From the NCBI GenBank assembly GCA_000151295.1, contig GG745348.1, forward strand, positions 866,696 to 893,807: a stretch of DNA of 27,112 bases, read 5' to 3'. Positions 9,255-18,110 of the stretch are shown here, piece after piece (positions within the stretch are counted from its first letter, which is position 1; every line of letters starts with the position of its first letter). The notes under the pieces were generated by a model, which worked only from the letters and a program-made list of their open reading frames with translations, had not been told where the DNA came from and did no database searches. This DNA is from Allomyces macrogynus ATCC 38327. Lineage: Eukaryota; Blastocladiomycota; Blastocladiomycetes; Blastocladiales; Blastocladiaceae. The translations under genes and the position numbers were made by a program.

Positions 9255-11389
9255 ATGGCGACTCTCTGCACCACGCCCGCCATGCTAACCGCCTGCATTC
9301 CCACGGCCGACCCTGCTGCTGCCCCAACGGCCCATGCCAAGGGCCAGTCACTGACAAGTCACGACAGCGCGGGCCACCATGACCCAAGTCCTGCAGTTAC
9401 CCTCGTCACGCTCCCGGCTGAGATTCTGCTGCTCATTGTCCATCGGCTTCTACCGCCGCGCCCGCCCGCTGCCGAAACCGACCCGCACCACCTGCCAGTC
9501 CTCGACGCCGGCGATGCCGACATCCCGGCCGGATCGCCGGCCAGCAACGGGAATGCCGACCACGATGACCACCAAGTGCCCGTGAACGCACTGCGATGGG
9601 CCCAGCGCGTTGACCCGGTGCGCGCACTCGTCCGTTCCCTTGCCCCGCTTGCTCGCACGTATTCGGTGCTGTGGAGCGTGTGCCGTACCATCGTCGCTGC
9701 CAAGTTGGCCGCAACTCTCGTCGGCGCGGCCATTCGCCAACCTCCTAGGCCCGACGCACCCGAACCAGTCCAGTGGAACTGGTGGGGACCATTTCTCGCC
9801 AAGAACGCGCTCACGCTCGTGACGGAGGCTCGCGTCGCGCTCGTCGCCGTGCCGCCAGCGCGGCCCACACCCATTTCGTTCCCGAAAATCGTGCGCATTC
9901 GCTTCGACGGACAAGTAATTGGCCCACCGAGACCTGACGTCGCCCTACGTCGCCTATAATCTCGGCTTTCCCGCTATCTGTGGTCAAGCAGCGCGTTCAT
10001 GGGCCGTGGTCGCTCGTCGGGCCCGTCACAGCGAGTGTTGCGCCGTCGACTGGCGAACTCGACCTACTTGGGCGCGCGCCACACCTCCGCGCGCTCTCGG
10101 TCCATGTGCTCAACTCGCTTGTTCTCGGTCCCGAGCGCGCGCGAGTGTTCGACACGCTCACGCGACACGCGACGCAGTTGCAGTCAGTCACCGTGTGCAT
10201 GCACGATGCCGACGACCTGCAAATCCAGGACATGCCCCCCGTCTCGTTCACGGTCGAATTCCTCTCGAACCTCGTCACGTACGCGTGCCCGCCGCTGACC
10301 CATCTCCACCTCGATTTGGCCCCGCTCGAACTCATCCGGCCCCCGAAGCGACTCGCCGCGATTCTCGCGTCCGCGTCGGCGCGCACCCTGGAGCGCGTGT
10401 TTCTGCGATGTGAAGCGCTCAGCGCGCAGGTCGTCCCGCCCTTGGCGCTCCTCTCGCGCCTGCACGACTTGACGCTTCTCGTCGACCGGTGGGTCAATGA
10501 CCAGGATCCGGGCGTTTCCGTCAACGCCATCTGGCTCGACGGCGTCGTTCCACCGGCGATCCTCGCCGCGCCGATCCGTCCGCCGCTCGCCGTGACGCTC
10601 GGCACGCGAATTGCCATGCACTGCCCCCCATTCCACTGGTTCCCAGCGACGACGCAGCTCACGCTCGTTCTTAACAACGACGCCTGTCAGACGCACCACG
10701 CCTCAACCGACAACCCGCTCGCCGCGGTTCTCTCACGCCGATCGACGTTGTTCGACGCTGTTCGACTGCACTGGACCGGTGCACCGCCCACGGCGCGCGC
10801 GCGCCCGTGGTTACTCTCGAGCATCAGCGTCGCTCTCGCAAAGGCCCCGCTCTCCGTGCTTGACCATGTCCCGGTCGATCTGACCGCGGAACCCACGCGC
10901 ACACATTCATCAACGCGCGTGCTGGTCGTCGCCGCCAATTCGATCACCGCAGGGACCGCACTCGCGCGAAGTATCGCCGCGTTCCCGAAACTCGACTCGC
11001 TTGTGCTCGTTCCATCGCGTGCGGTCGCAGCGCTCGATCATACGCGGCCCTGGGCGAGGGATTTGCTTGACGACGTGCCGCGGCTCGCTAAGGTGGTGGT
11101 TGTCCTGTGCGCTGGGGTGGATGGGGACGTGGACCCGGCGGTCGTGCCGCTGTTTGACGAGGTGTGTGCGTGGGCCGGTGGAGGACCAAGGCCGGCGTAC
11201 GTGCGCCGACGCGTGCAAGTCGCCGGGTGGAGCGCGCCTGTGACGCTTGAAGTCCGTCCGGGATCAGGACGCGCGCGGGATGGGTGGCCGCCGGTCGCGG
11301 CGGTCGTGTCGGTGACGAGGGAGGATCGCGCGGTGGATGCGAGCGGCCAGGAATCGCTGTGCAAGTTGGTGGATGCCTGGTGCAGGTGA
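9255..11389 (+). CDS. F-box-like protein with probable leucine-rich region, two exons
   Basis: Predicted 686-residue protein from exons 9255-9914 and 9989-11389. The 74-base intron has a GTAATT donor and an AAG-CAG tandem acceptor, so a one-residue alternative is possible. After a disordered, Pro/Ala/His-rich N-terminus, residues 50-70 read VTLPAEILLLIVHRLLPP, which fits the start of an F-box (LPxEILxxIxxxL). LARTYSVLWSVCRTIVAAKL further on fits its later helices. The rest shows repeated leucine-rich stretches (LDLLGRAPHLRALSVHVLNS, LTHLHLDLAPLELI, LSRLHDLTLLV, FPKLDSLVLVPS) as in F-box/LRR substrate adaptors of SCF ubiquitin ligases. The partner and substrate are unknown. The start is the first ATG of the open frame. 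No close similarity to the degenerate family at 3591-6430 was seen. It is convergent with the transcription-factor gene downstream. Confidence 0.65.
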
Positions 11390-11639
11390 TGTGTTAATTT
11401 CCAACGGTGATTCTGTGGCGTGTGCGCTGACGAGTGACGATCGGTTGCGGTGGTCGTGACTGTTCCGTGGAACGAACGGCACTGACCATCGAGACTCACG
11501 GGCACGATCTGGTGCAGATGACGGGTTCGTGCCAGTCTGTGCTCGCAGTGATTTTGTACATACAACTGTTGGATTTGGTTCTTCCTTCTCATCACGCCCG
11601 AACACCAACCAAGCCGATATGGCACAACAAGACGACGAT
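11390..11639. other. Short intergenic region between convergent genes
   Basis: About 250 bases separate the stop of the F-box-like gene from the stop of the transcription-factor gene on the other strand. It must hold both 3' untranslated regions. No terminator or polyadenylation signal of standard form was recognised. Confidence 0.4.
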
Positions 11640-11869
11640 CTAGTACAACGACATCGAACCCCCACCCCCACCACTCCCCTGCCCCGGCTGCTGCTGCGGC
11701 TGCGACCCCGGCGGCATCGCGACATACGCCGCGCCACCCAACCACGCCGCATGCTGGCCAAACACGCCCGGCGCCCACACCGGCGCGCCGCCCGTCGTCG
11801 CAACAGGTTGCGGCATCTGCATCGGCATCGACATCGTCTGCCCCTGCATCTGCTGCCCCTGCATCTGCA

Positions 11870-11911
<42 letters not shown>

Positions 11912-14708
11912 TCTGCATCCGCATCGACGTGCCCACCATCAGCGCCTGCAGCGTCGGCAAATGCGCCGAGAACGACGCGAGCGGTGGAATCGCTGCGTCC
12001 AAGCCCGACCCGGCGACCGCCGAATCCAGTGGGCCCAGGACACCCGCGAGGTTGTCGGACGTGAGGAAGTCCGGGAAGACGGGCAGGGCACCAGTCGACG
12101 CGGTTGACGCTGATGCGGCCGTCGCTGCGGGCGTCGTCGGCTGTGGCGGCACCGCCGTCCCGACCGGCGGTGTCGGCAACGTCGTGACAGGCGGCCACGC
12201 GAACGCCGGCGTCAGTGGCGCGGCCGCCTCCGGAGTCGTCTGCATCGCGTCATGCGCCGACGGCGACGCCATGGCCGTCGCCGCCGCCGCGTCCTGCGCG
12301 GCAGCGTTCGCGGTGCCCACCGCATCAAAGCTCGGACTGCCCATATCACCGCGCGCCCACCGCGCCATATACTCTCTTGCGACTTCGCGCGACGCGTCGC
12401 GCTGCACGTCGACGGGCTCCTCGAGCAAATCCGCGACCGTTTCCGCGGCCATGTCAAACTGGCGCATGACATTGTACATTTGCGCGTCGAGCAACCCAAC
12501 GTCCGGCGCGACTTTGGTGATTTTGCCCCGGATTTCGCGCACGACACGTTGCAGCCACACAGAGAAGGGCCACGGCTGCGAGGCGGCGTCGAGCATCGCG
12601 TCAATCAAGTCGAGGTGCGAGACCATGCGTTGCGTGGTTTGCCGGCCCTGCGAGTGGTCGTGCTCGACAAGGAGCACGCAGACGGAGAGCATGGTCGAGA
12701 ATTCGTAGAACGGGTCGTAAGGGAACAGCGAGAGGTCGTCGCGGATCGTGTGCACGATGCGGATCATGGCGAGCAGCGACGTCTCGAGGAGCGTCAGGTA
12801 CTGGTCGTGCAGTGCCACATCAAGCACGCCCGACTTGGCCGTGAGCGTTGGGCGGTAGAGCGTGACGACGGCTGCGTAGTAGAGGATATTGAGCGAGGCC
12901 GTCTGCGCGCGCGTCAACGGGTCGGCCACGTCCGGACTGAAATGCAGCGCCGTCGGCAGTTCCGTGCGGTACTTGGACAACAACCGGTGCAGTTCCGGCA
13001 GCGTGTGCGGCAACTTGTGCCGCAAGTGGATGGCCGTGACGGTGCGCACGATTTTGCCGAAAATGTCGGCCAGCTGAATGTACCAGAAAAAGTAGTGGTC
13101 GCCGTCGACGAGCAACGCTGGGTCGTACTTGGCCTCGTTCTCGGGCGTGCGCAAAAATAGCTCCAGGTTCAGGTTCGTCTCGGCCTCGTTGAACGTGAGT
13201 GGACGGCCCATGACCGCGGCCGCGATCCGGTCCTCGGCGTAGGTGTGCGCCCACACCTTGGCCCAGATCGGCAGCCGGTTCGGCGCGACCACCTTGGCAA
13301 ACTGTTGGCCACGAAGATCAAGATGGAGCGCCATGTCCTGCGCAGTCCTGTTTCAATTGTGGTTGGTTCTAGTGTGAGATTGCGTGGCCTCTTCCGCCTT
13401 CGCCAGGGTAAAAAAAACCCAACGTACCTTACGCACAGTCCCAACAACACCCACGGTGACGCGCCCGGGTACTGGAGCGTATGGTTCACGCACAAGAGCA
13501 TCATCTGCAACGACTCGATCTCGTGGCACTCGGACGACAAAATGCGCGGGATGCGTCGCTTGGCCCGCTCGAGAAATAGCTTGCTGGCCAAAATGCGAGG
13601 GTTGCGGCCCGAGCCAATGCCAATGCGCTGCTGCCGTTCGAAATTGAGACAGCCCACGGCCATCACGGCATAGAGGAGCGCATAGTTGGGTACTGGCCGG
13701 TCGAGTTGCTCGAGCACTTCGGCTCGCGAAAAGATTGGGTAAAAACGGTGGTACGAATCGAAGAAGACATCAATCATGGCCTCGACAAACGGGCGCGGCG
13801 GGAAGATTTGGCGCTCGCGGTCCAGTTCCTTGCGGTGCGGCAGCTGGTCAAAGGAGCTGGTCCAGGTGGAGGGTCAGAATTGCATCAATGAACGACCACC
13901 ACATACCAATCCAATCTGGTCACGACGCTACATACGACGGGTAATAGAGAATCGGCGCAATCGACGTCGACCACCCTTGCAGCATGTGAATCCCGTTCGA
14001 GTGGCCGTAATTGTGGTAGCTGTAGGGCCGCCGGTTCGCGTCGACGGTCGTGACAAGCGTCATGCGCTCAGTGACCTCGTCCACGCCAGACCGGCCGTGT
14101 TCGCTGAGCGAGGGTGGCGACGACGCGACAAATAGTCCGTTCGATACGGACGAGGGCGTTGACGTGCGCGCGGTTGGATCGAGAATCAGCGGTTCGGGTG
14201 CCTCGAACGCCATGCTATCCTGGTCGACCGAGTCGCTGCGCCCGGAACGCGTCGCGTAGGTGCACTCGCGCTGCCCGTCAAAGCAGGGCTTGCATGGCAG
14301 CGTGCCATTGCACTTGATCTACACGAGCCACGGCAAGGAGTCGTGGTCAGAACGGCCTTGCCATCAATGAGTCGGTGTTTTCTTTAACGGTCATTGAGGA
14401 GAACAGTGCGAGCCCATCCATACCTTGCGCTTGCTGCAAATTCCACGAGGATGAGGGTTGCGAGCGAGCATCCAGTATGGCAAGGGATCAGCGATCAGTA
14501 CTCTGAATGAGCCAAACGAGGCATTGATGCTTGGCGTGTGCACACGAGCACAACAAACGCCCACTTACCGGCACGTCTCGCAGGCCTGCGTCGTTCGTGG
14601 GCGCTTGCTGGGCACCATGGGCGTGTCGTCAAGCGGCGAGCTGGCCATGGTCGGAACCATGACGGGCGCCGACGGCGTCGGCGGCATTGACGGGAACGAG
14701 GACGCCAT
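11640..14708 (-). CDS. Zn2Cys6 fungal-specific transcription factor with a microexon in the zinc cluster
   Basis: Predicted 884-residue nuclear regulator. Exons: 14708-14569, 14433-14424 (10 bases), 14318-13936, 13856-13433 and 13337-11640. Once the microexon is included, residues 43-69 form a perfect zinc cluster with cysteines at 43, 46, 53, 59, 62 and 69 (C-x2-C-x6-C-x5-C-x2-C-x6-C) and the basic run RKRKIK between the second and third. A fungal-specific regulatory domain follows from about residue 201 (FVEAMIDVFFDSYHRFYPIF) through LGLCDMALHLDL and a TYAEDRIAAAVMGRPLTF segment to about 520. The C-terminal third is low complexity, with Ala/Pro/Thr stretches, 12 consecutive glutamines (about 797-808), Met/Gln repeats and a glycine run before SMSLY. 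That composition is typical of an activation domain. Target genes are unknown. It is divergent from the D-amino-acid oxidase gene, which could be a target, but that is only an inference. The start ATG at 14708 is the first in frame after a possible upstream acceptor, so extra 5' exons are possible. Confidence 0.9.
11871..11906. repeat. CTG/CAG trinucleotide repeat encoding polyglutamine
   Basis: Twelve perfect CTG units on the plus strand, read as CAG on the minus strand, encode twelve glutamines near the C-terminus of the Zn2Cys6 factor. A pure codon run of this kind is prone to length change between strains. Met/Gln repeats on one side continue the glutamine-rich character. Confidence 0.95.
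14424..14433 (-). other. Predicted 10-base microexon of the Zn2Cys6 gene
   Basis: On the minus strand the sequence is TTTGCAG, then CAAGCGCAAG, then GTATGG. The ten bases complete a split Arg codon and add Lys-Arg-Lys, giving exactly the six residues required between the second and third zinc-binding cysteines. The flanking introns are 135 and 105 bases and both are GT-AG. Confidence 0.85.
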
Positions 14709-15360
14709 TGTCGGGGTGCCTGCAGCGGTTCGCCGGATATCCGAATCGTTGGGTTGCTTGAAATCGTTGCGACGTTTCCGTGTTGCGGAGGGGACCGTCG
14801 AAAGTCGGGTCGGTCCTTGGTCGCGGTGCAAGGCAGCGCGTGCGGGATGCGCCAAGTTGCAGGGCAGCGCTCGTGCGGACTGGCCTTCTTGATGTCGTTA
14901 CAGCTGTCGCTGGATGTCCAGGTCGCTGCCGATGGCGTTGGTGTTGGCGTCGACGGCCGGGGTGGGCGAGGTGGAAGACGTTGAAACTTGAATTTGGCAG
15001 AAGCATCGCGCCACTGCCAAGCGTATGGTGTTTGAGTCACTCATCTTTTCCCCCGACAAAGGCAAATCAGAAGCCAAACTGGGTTGCTTTCCCTGATTTC
15101 GCGAATGGTTTCCCTGAATGCTCTGTCATTCCCCTCATTTCGAAAGCGCGTCATGTGACGCTTGCAAACGCGTCTCGCAAACGACGCACATCGAGCTGCT
15201 GCCGGCAAGTCGAGCATGGCGTTAAGGGCGCAAAGAGTTTGCGCCATGCTCGACTGGCCAACCACAGCAGCAGCCTCAAGTACCAACTCGTCCTCGCGCT
15301 CAATCTGCTCCTCGACCGGCTGCAGTCCCACGGCCAACCAGCACCTGCGACCAACCAGCC
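14709..15360. other. Divergent region between the Zn2Cys6 gene and the D-amino-acid oxidase gene
   Basis: About 650 bases upstream of two divergent genes. The part next to the transcription-factor gene (14709-14860) is open in the same frame as its first exon without an in-frame ATG, and may be 5' leader or hide an upstream exon. A TGAGTCA site is at 15033-15039. The segment 15150-15360 just before the oxidase ATG holds short open frames that I take as non-coding. No TATA box was recognised. Confidence 0.4.
15033..15039. promoter_or_regulatory. Gcn4/AP-1-like site (TGAGTCA) upstream of the oxidase gene
   Basis: The sequence TGAGTCACTCA holds a full bZIP consensus TGA(G/C)TCA and lies about 325 bases upstream of the oxidase start codon. 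In fungi this motif is bound by the amino-acid starvation regulator Gcn4/CPC1. About three such sites are expected by chance in a window of this size, so the call is weak. Confidence 0.25.
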
Positions 15361-16832
15361 ATGCCTCTCCGCGGATCGGCCACCCCAAACATCACTGTCG
15401 TCGGCGCTGGCGTCGTCGGCCTGTCGACGGCCGTCCTGCTGCAAGCAGCCGGCTACCACGTTACCGTGATCGCATCGCACACGCCCGACCGCTACGACGA
15501 GGATGCGGCACTCTACGCGTCGCCCAAGGCCGGCGCGCACTGGCGCTCGGTCGCGCACCCGGACGATGCCAAACTCGTCGAGATCGACCGCATCACGCTC
15601 AAGCTCTTTCAAAAACTGGTCAAGATTTCCGACACGGGCGTGATCCCGATGCCCAGCTTTGATATCTACATGGACGAGCACGCCGAGCCGTTGCCGTGGT
15701 TCAAGAACGAGGTCGAAAACGTTGCTATCCCTCTCGCTTCCGTAATACAGAGTGTGTTCGCGCTCGTCATCTAACAGCAGCGCGCGCGCTATCCGGCTCG
15801 CCAGTTCAACTTGCTCGCCAAGGACGTCCTCTACGCCGACACCAAGTGGGGTTTCTCGTACCTAGCCTGTACGTTATTTGCTAGCAAAGCCTCGTTGAAT
15901 GGCTCCCGAACGCGCGCGCTGCTCATGATCGGCCACCCCAACGCGCACGTTGCGCATGAACATCACACTGACCTTGTTTTTTTCTCGATCGCGCCGATCA
16001 GACACGTTCAACACGCCAAAATACCTCGCATGGATGACGCGCCTCTTCAAGCGGCTCGGCGGCAAGATCGCCGTTAAGACGCTGCAGCACATTGACGACG
16101 CGGCGTCCCCGATCACGGCCGCCGTCATCAACTGCACGGGCCTCGGTCCGTACCTCCTCACATTCCTCCCCGACGCACACGACCCCCTCCATACCTGACC
16201 TCGATCCCCACCCCACTCTCTTCCCACCAGGGGCACGCACGCTCGGCGGCGTCGAAGACTCCAACGTCTACCCGACGCGCGGCCAAATCGTGATCGTGCG
16301 CGCGCCGCACGTCAAGTACACGATCACGCGGCTCGGCGACGACATCTTCGACTATGTGATCCCGCGCGAAGACGGGCTCGTGATTCTCGGCGGCACCTAC
16401 CAGGAGGGCGCTGACAGCATGCAGCCGGACCCGGCGACCGCTAAACGCATCTTGGAGAACGCTGTCGCCATTTGCCCGCAACTTCAGCTGTGGCCCGGAC
16501 AAAAGCTCGACGTCGTTGCGCACCGCGTCGGACTGCGGCCCACGCGCAAGGGTGGGATCCGGCTCGAGCACGAGTGGCGCGCGCCGAGCACGCCGGCGGC
16601 GAAGCGCGGTGGTGGGAAGGAAGGGAGGAAGACGACGCTCGTCGTGCACAACTACGGCCATGGCGGCGGCGGGTACCAGTCGTCGTGGGGTAGCGCGCAC
16701 CATGTGTTGCAGATCGTGCATGAGCAGCTGGCGCCCGCCGGGAAGCAGAGTGTGGCGCCAGCTGGGGTGAAGTCGTTTGATGTGGCGGTGCGCCGGATTC
16801 TCGCGGTCGGGAACATCAAGTCGAAGCTGTAG
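15361..16832 (+). CDS. FAD-dependent D-amino-acid oxidase, peroxisomal (C-terminal SKL)
   Basis: Predicted protein of about 400 residues of the D-amino-acid oxidase/D-aspartate oxidase family, which oxidises D-amino acids to 2-oxo acids with release of ammonia and hydrogen peroxide. Exons: 15361-15741, 15778-15868, 16002-16145 and 16231-16832. Signs are the FAD-binding GAGVVG motif (residues 15-20), SPKAGAHW, FNTPKYL, VINCTGLGARTLGG, RGQIVIVRAP, YVIPRED, the substrate-binding arginine in VGLRPTRKGG, and NYGHGGGGYQSSWG near the end. The last three residues are SKL, the classical type 1 peroxisomal signal, as expected for this enzyme. Introns 2 and 3 are well supported by phase and motifs. The first is not: it is either a 36-39-base intron with donor GTAATA, a 57-base intron from 15721, or a nonsense codon (TAA 15772-15774). 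Substrate preference (neutral or acidic D-amino acids) cannot be decided. Confidence 0.9.
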
Positions 16833-18110
16833 ATGGCGGCCTCGCCACATCGTGGCGATGCAGAGTTGGGCCGAAGGGTTGGCTCGGTGTGCAGGAGAGC
16901 CGAGACGAGGGGTTAATTTAGTTTCTTACGAAGAAATGAAGGAGCGTTGTGTCCATCCTTTTGCCTCCCGTTCTCTTCCTCTCTGACAGTCAATTCGTCG
17001 AAAAATATAGGAGGTGAAGGCCACCATCGTTCCCGTCGGAAAGATATCGAGGCAGAGCTCATTATTATTTGTCGCCACGGAGGGAAGCCGATCCTGTGCC
17101 CGTGCGTATCCAACGGTCGGCCTGTACTCGTCTCCACCCTTTTCCGGCCAGATGTTGACCCAGACTTGATGCACGCTCAACGTTGGCCTCGGGATTAAAT
17201 GCAGCACGCGTCTTTACGACGTCTCCCGGCGACCTGCTTCAAAATGAGGACCTGCACCACCCGGCCGCCCACTTCCTGCAGTCCGCTCCCACGACTGCAA
17301 GACCACTGATCACTCATTGATTTCATTTTATGATCGAGCTCCCTTCGGACCCACTCTCGCTCCCGCTCAATATAAATCAGTCACGCGACCTTTTTTGCCC
17401 GCCTCTCTTCCTCGCAACGCCAACAATGCCGACAACGACGCCAGGCAAAGGACCCGATGACCGATCATGGGATGTTGGTGGCAACCACCCAAAGCCACGT
17501 TAGGTGCAGCCTGCAGGAAAACAATGTCCAATGAACGCGTCCCAACGAGCCCGAGAGCCGAAGCGGCGTCGTCTCTCTTCCCATCCGGTCGTGCCAAATG
17601 GGTCGACGCCGTGGCTAATCAGCATTCGAGCCCCAGTGTCTGGCGCGCGCATCGAGTCCAACGTCCAAAAACGAGCACGTTCAAGCCGGACTGCATCGTG
17701 CCGGAGGATCCGGAACGCTGCAGCGAGCGGCTATTCTGTGTGGCGACGCGACGGACGGGGACACGCTGGGTGACGATATCGTGACGAGCTGGTCGCGGAT
17801 CAACTTGACCCACGCGCGGCAGCAGTGGCAGCGGCGCCTTCTTGTTGCAGCTGGTCCCCCTCAAAAAGACGCTCTCTCCCCACGGCAAACGCACGATCCG
17901 ACGATTCTCCTCGCTGCATCTCTCCTGCGCGCTTCTTGCTTGCATCGCGCCATCGACCGGCGCTCCTGTACGTTTCGGCCCGCATGCGCTGCTTGCACGA
18001 CGACGAGGCGCTGCATGGACCCCGCGACTGACGGTGCATGGTTCGCGTCCCCAGCTCTCCCACTTTTATCCGGCCCCGTCGAGCGTGCTCGGCCAGTTTC
18101 CATACCCACC
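16833..18110. other. Region between oxidase and transporter genes; possible transporter 5' leader or exons
   Basis: About 1.3 kb. The left part (16833-17340) shows no gene. A TATAAAT box at 17371-17377 is followed by an ATG at 17426 (25 codons to a stop) and another at 17524 that opens 86 codons. A further frame, open from 17619 through the transporter start, reads GDATDGDTLGDDIVTSWSR near 17740-17795 and is continuous with the transporter reading frame. These could be N-terminal exons of the transporter, whose fungal relatives often have long cytoplasmic N-termini, or simply leader sequence. No domain is recognisable and the splice pattern could not be fixed. Confidence 0.35.
17371..17377 (+). 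promoter_or_regulatory. Probable TATA box of the amino-acid transporter gene
   Basis: The sequence CAATATAAATCAG stands in an otherwise GC-rich stretch and lies 55 bases before the first downstream ATG (17426). If it is the promoter of the transporter, the leader to the conserved coding region at 18111 would be about 700 bases, which favours extra 5' exons or a leader intron. Confidence 0.4.

Noticed and set aside
11038..12198. Minus-strand open frame of 386 codons spanning the end of the F-box-like gene and the end of the transcription factor.
   Set aside because: It runs through two genes in other frames and has long Ala/Asp runs that come from the CAG repeat read out of frame.
12252..13160. 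Open frame of 302 codons on the plus strand.
   Set aside because: It lies antisense to the regulatory domain of the Zn2Cys6 factor, is rich in Arg/Val/Asp/His as expected of a mirror frame in GC-rich coding DNA, and resembles no protein family.
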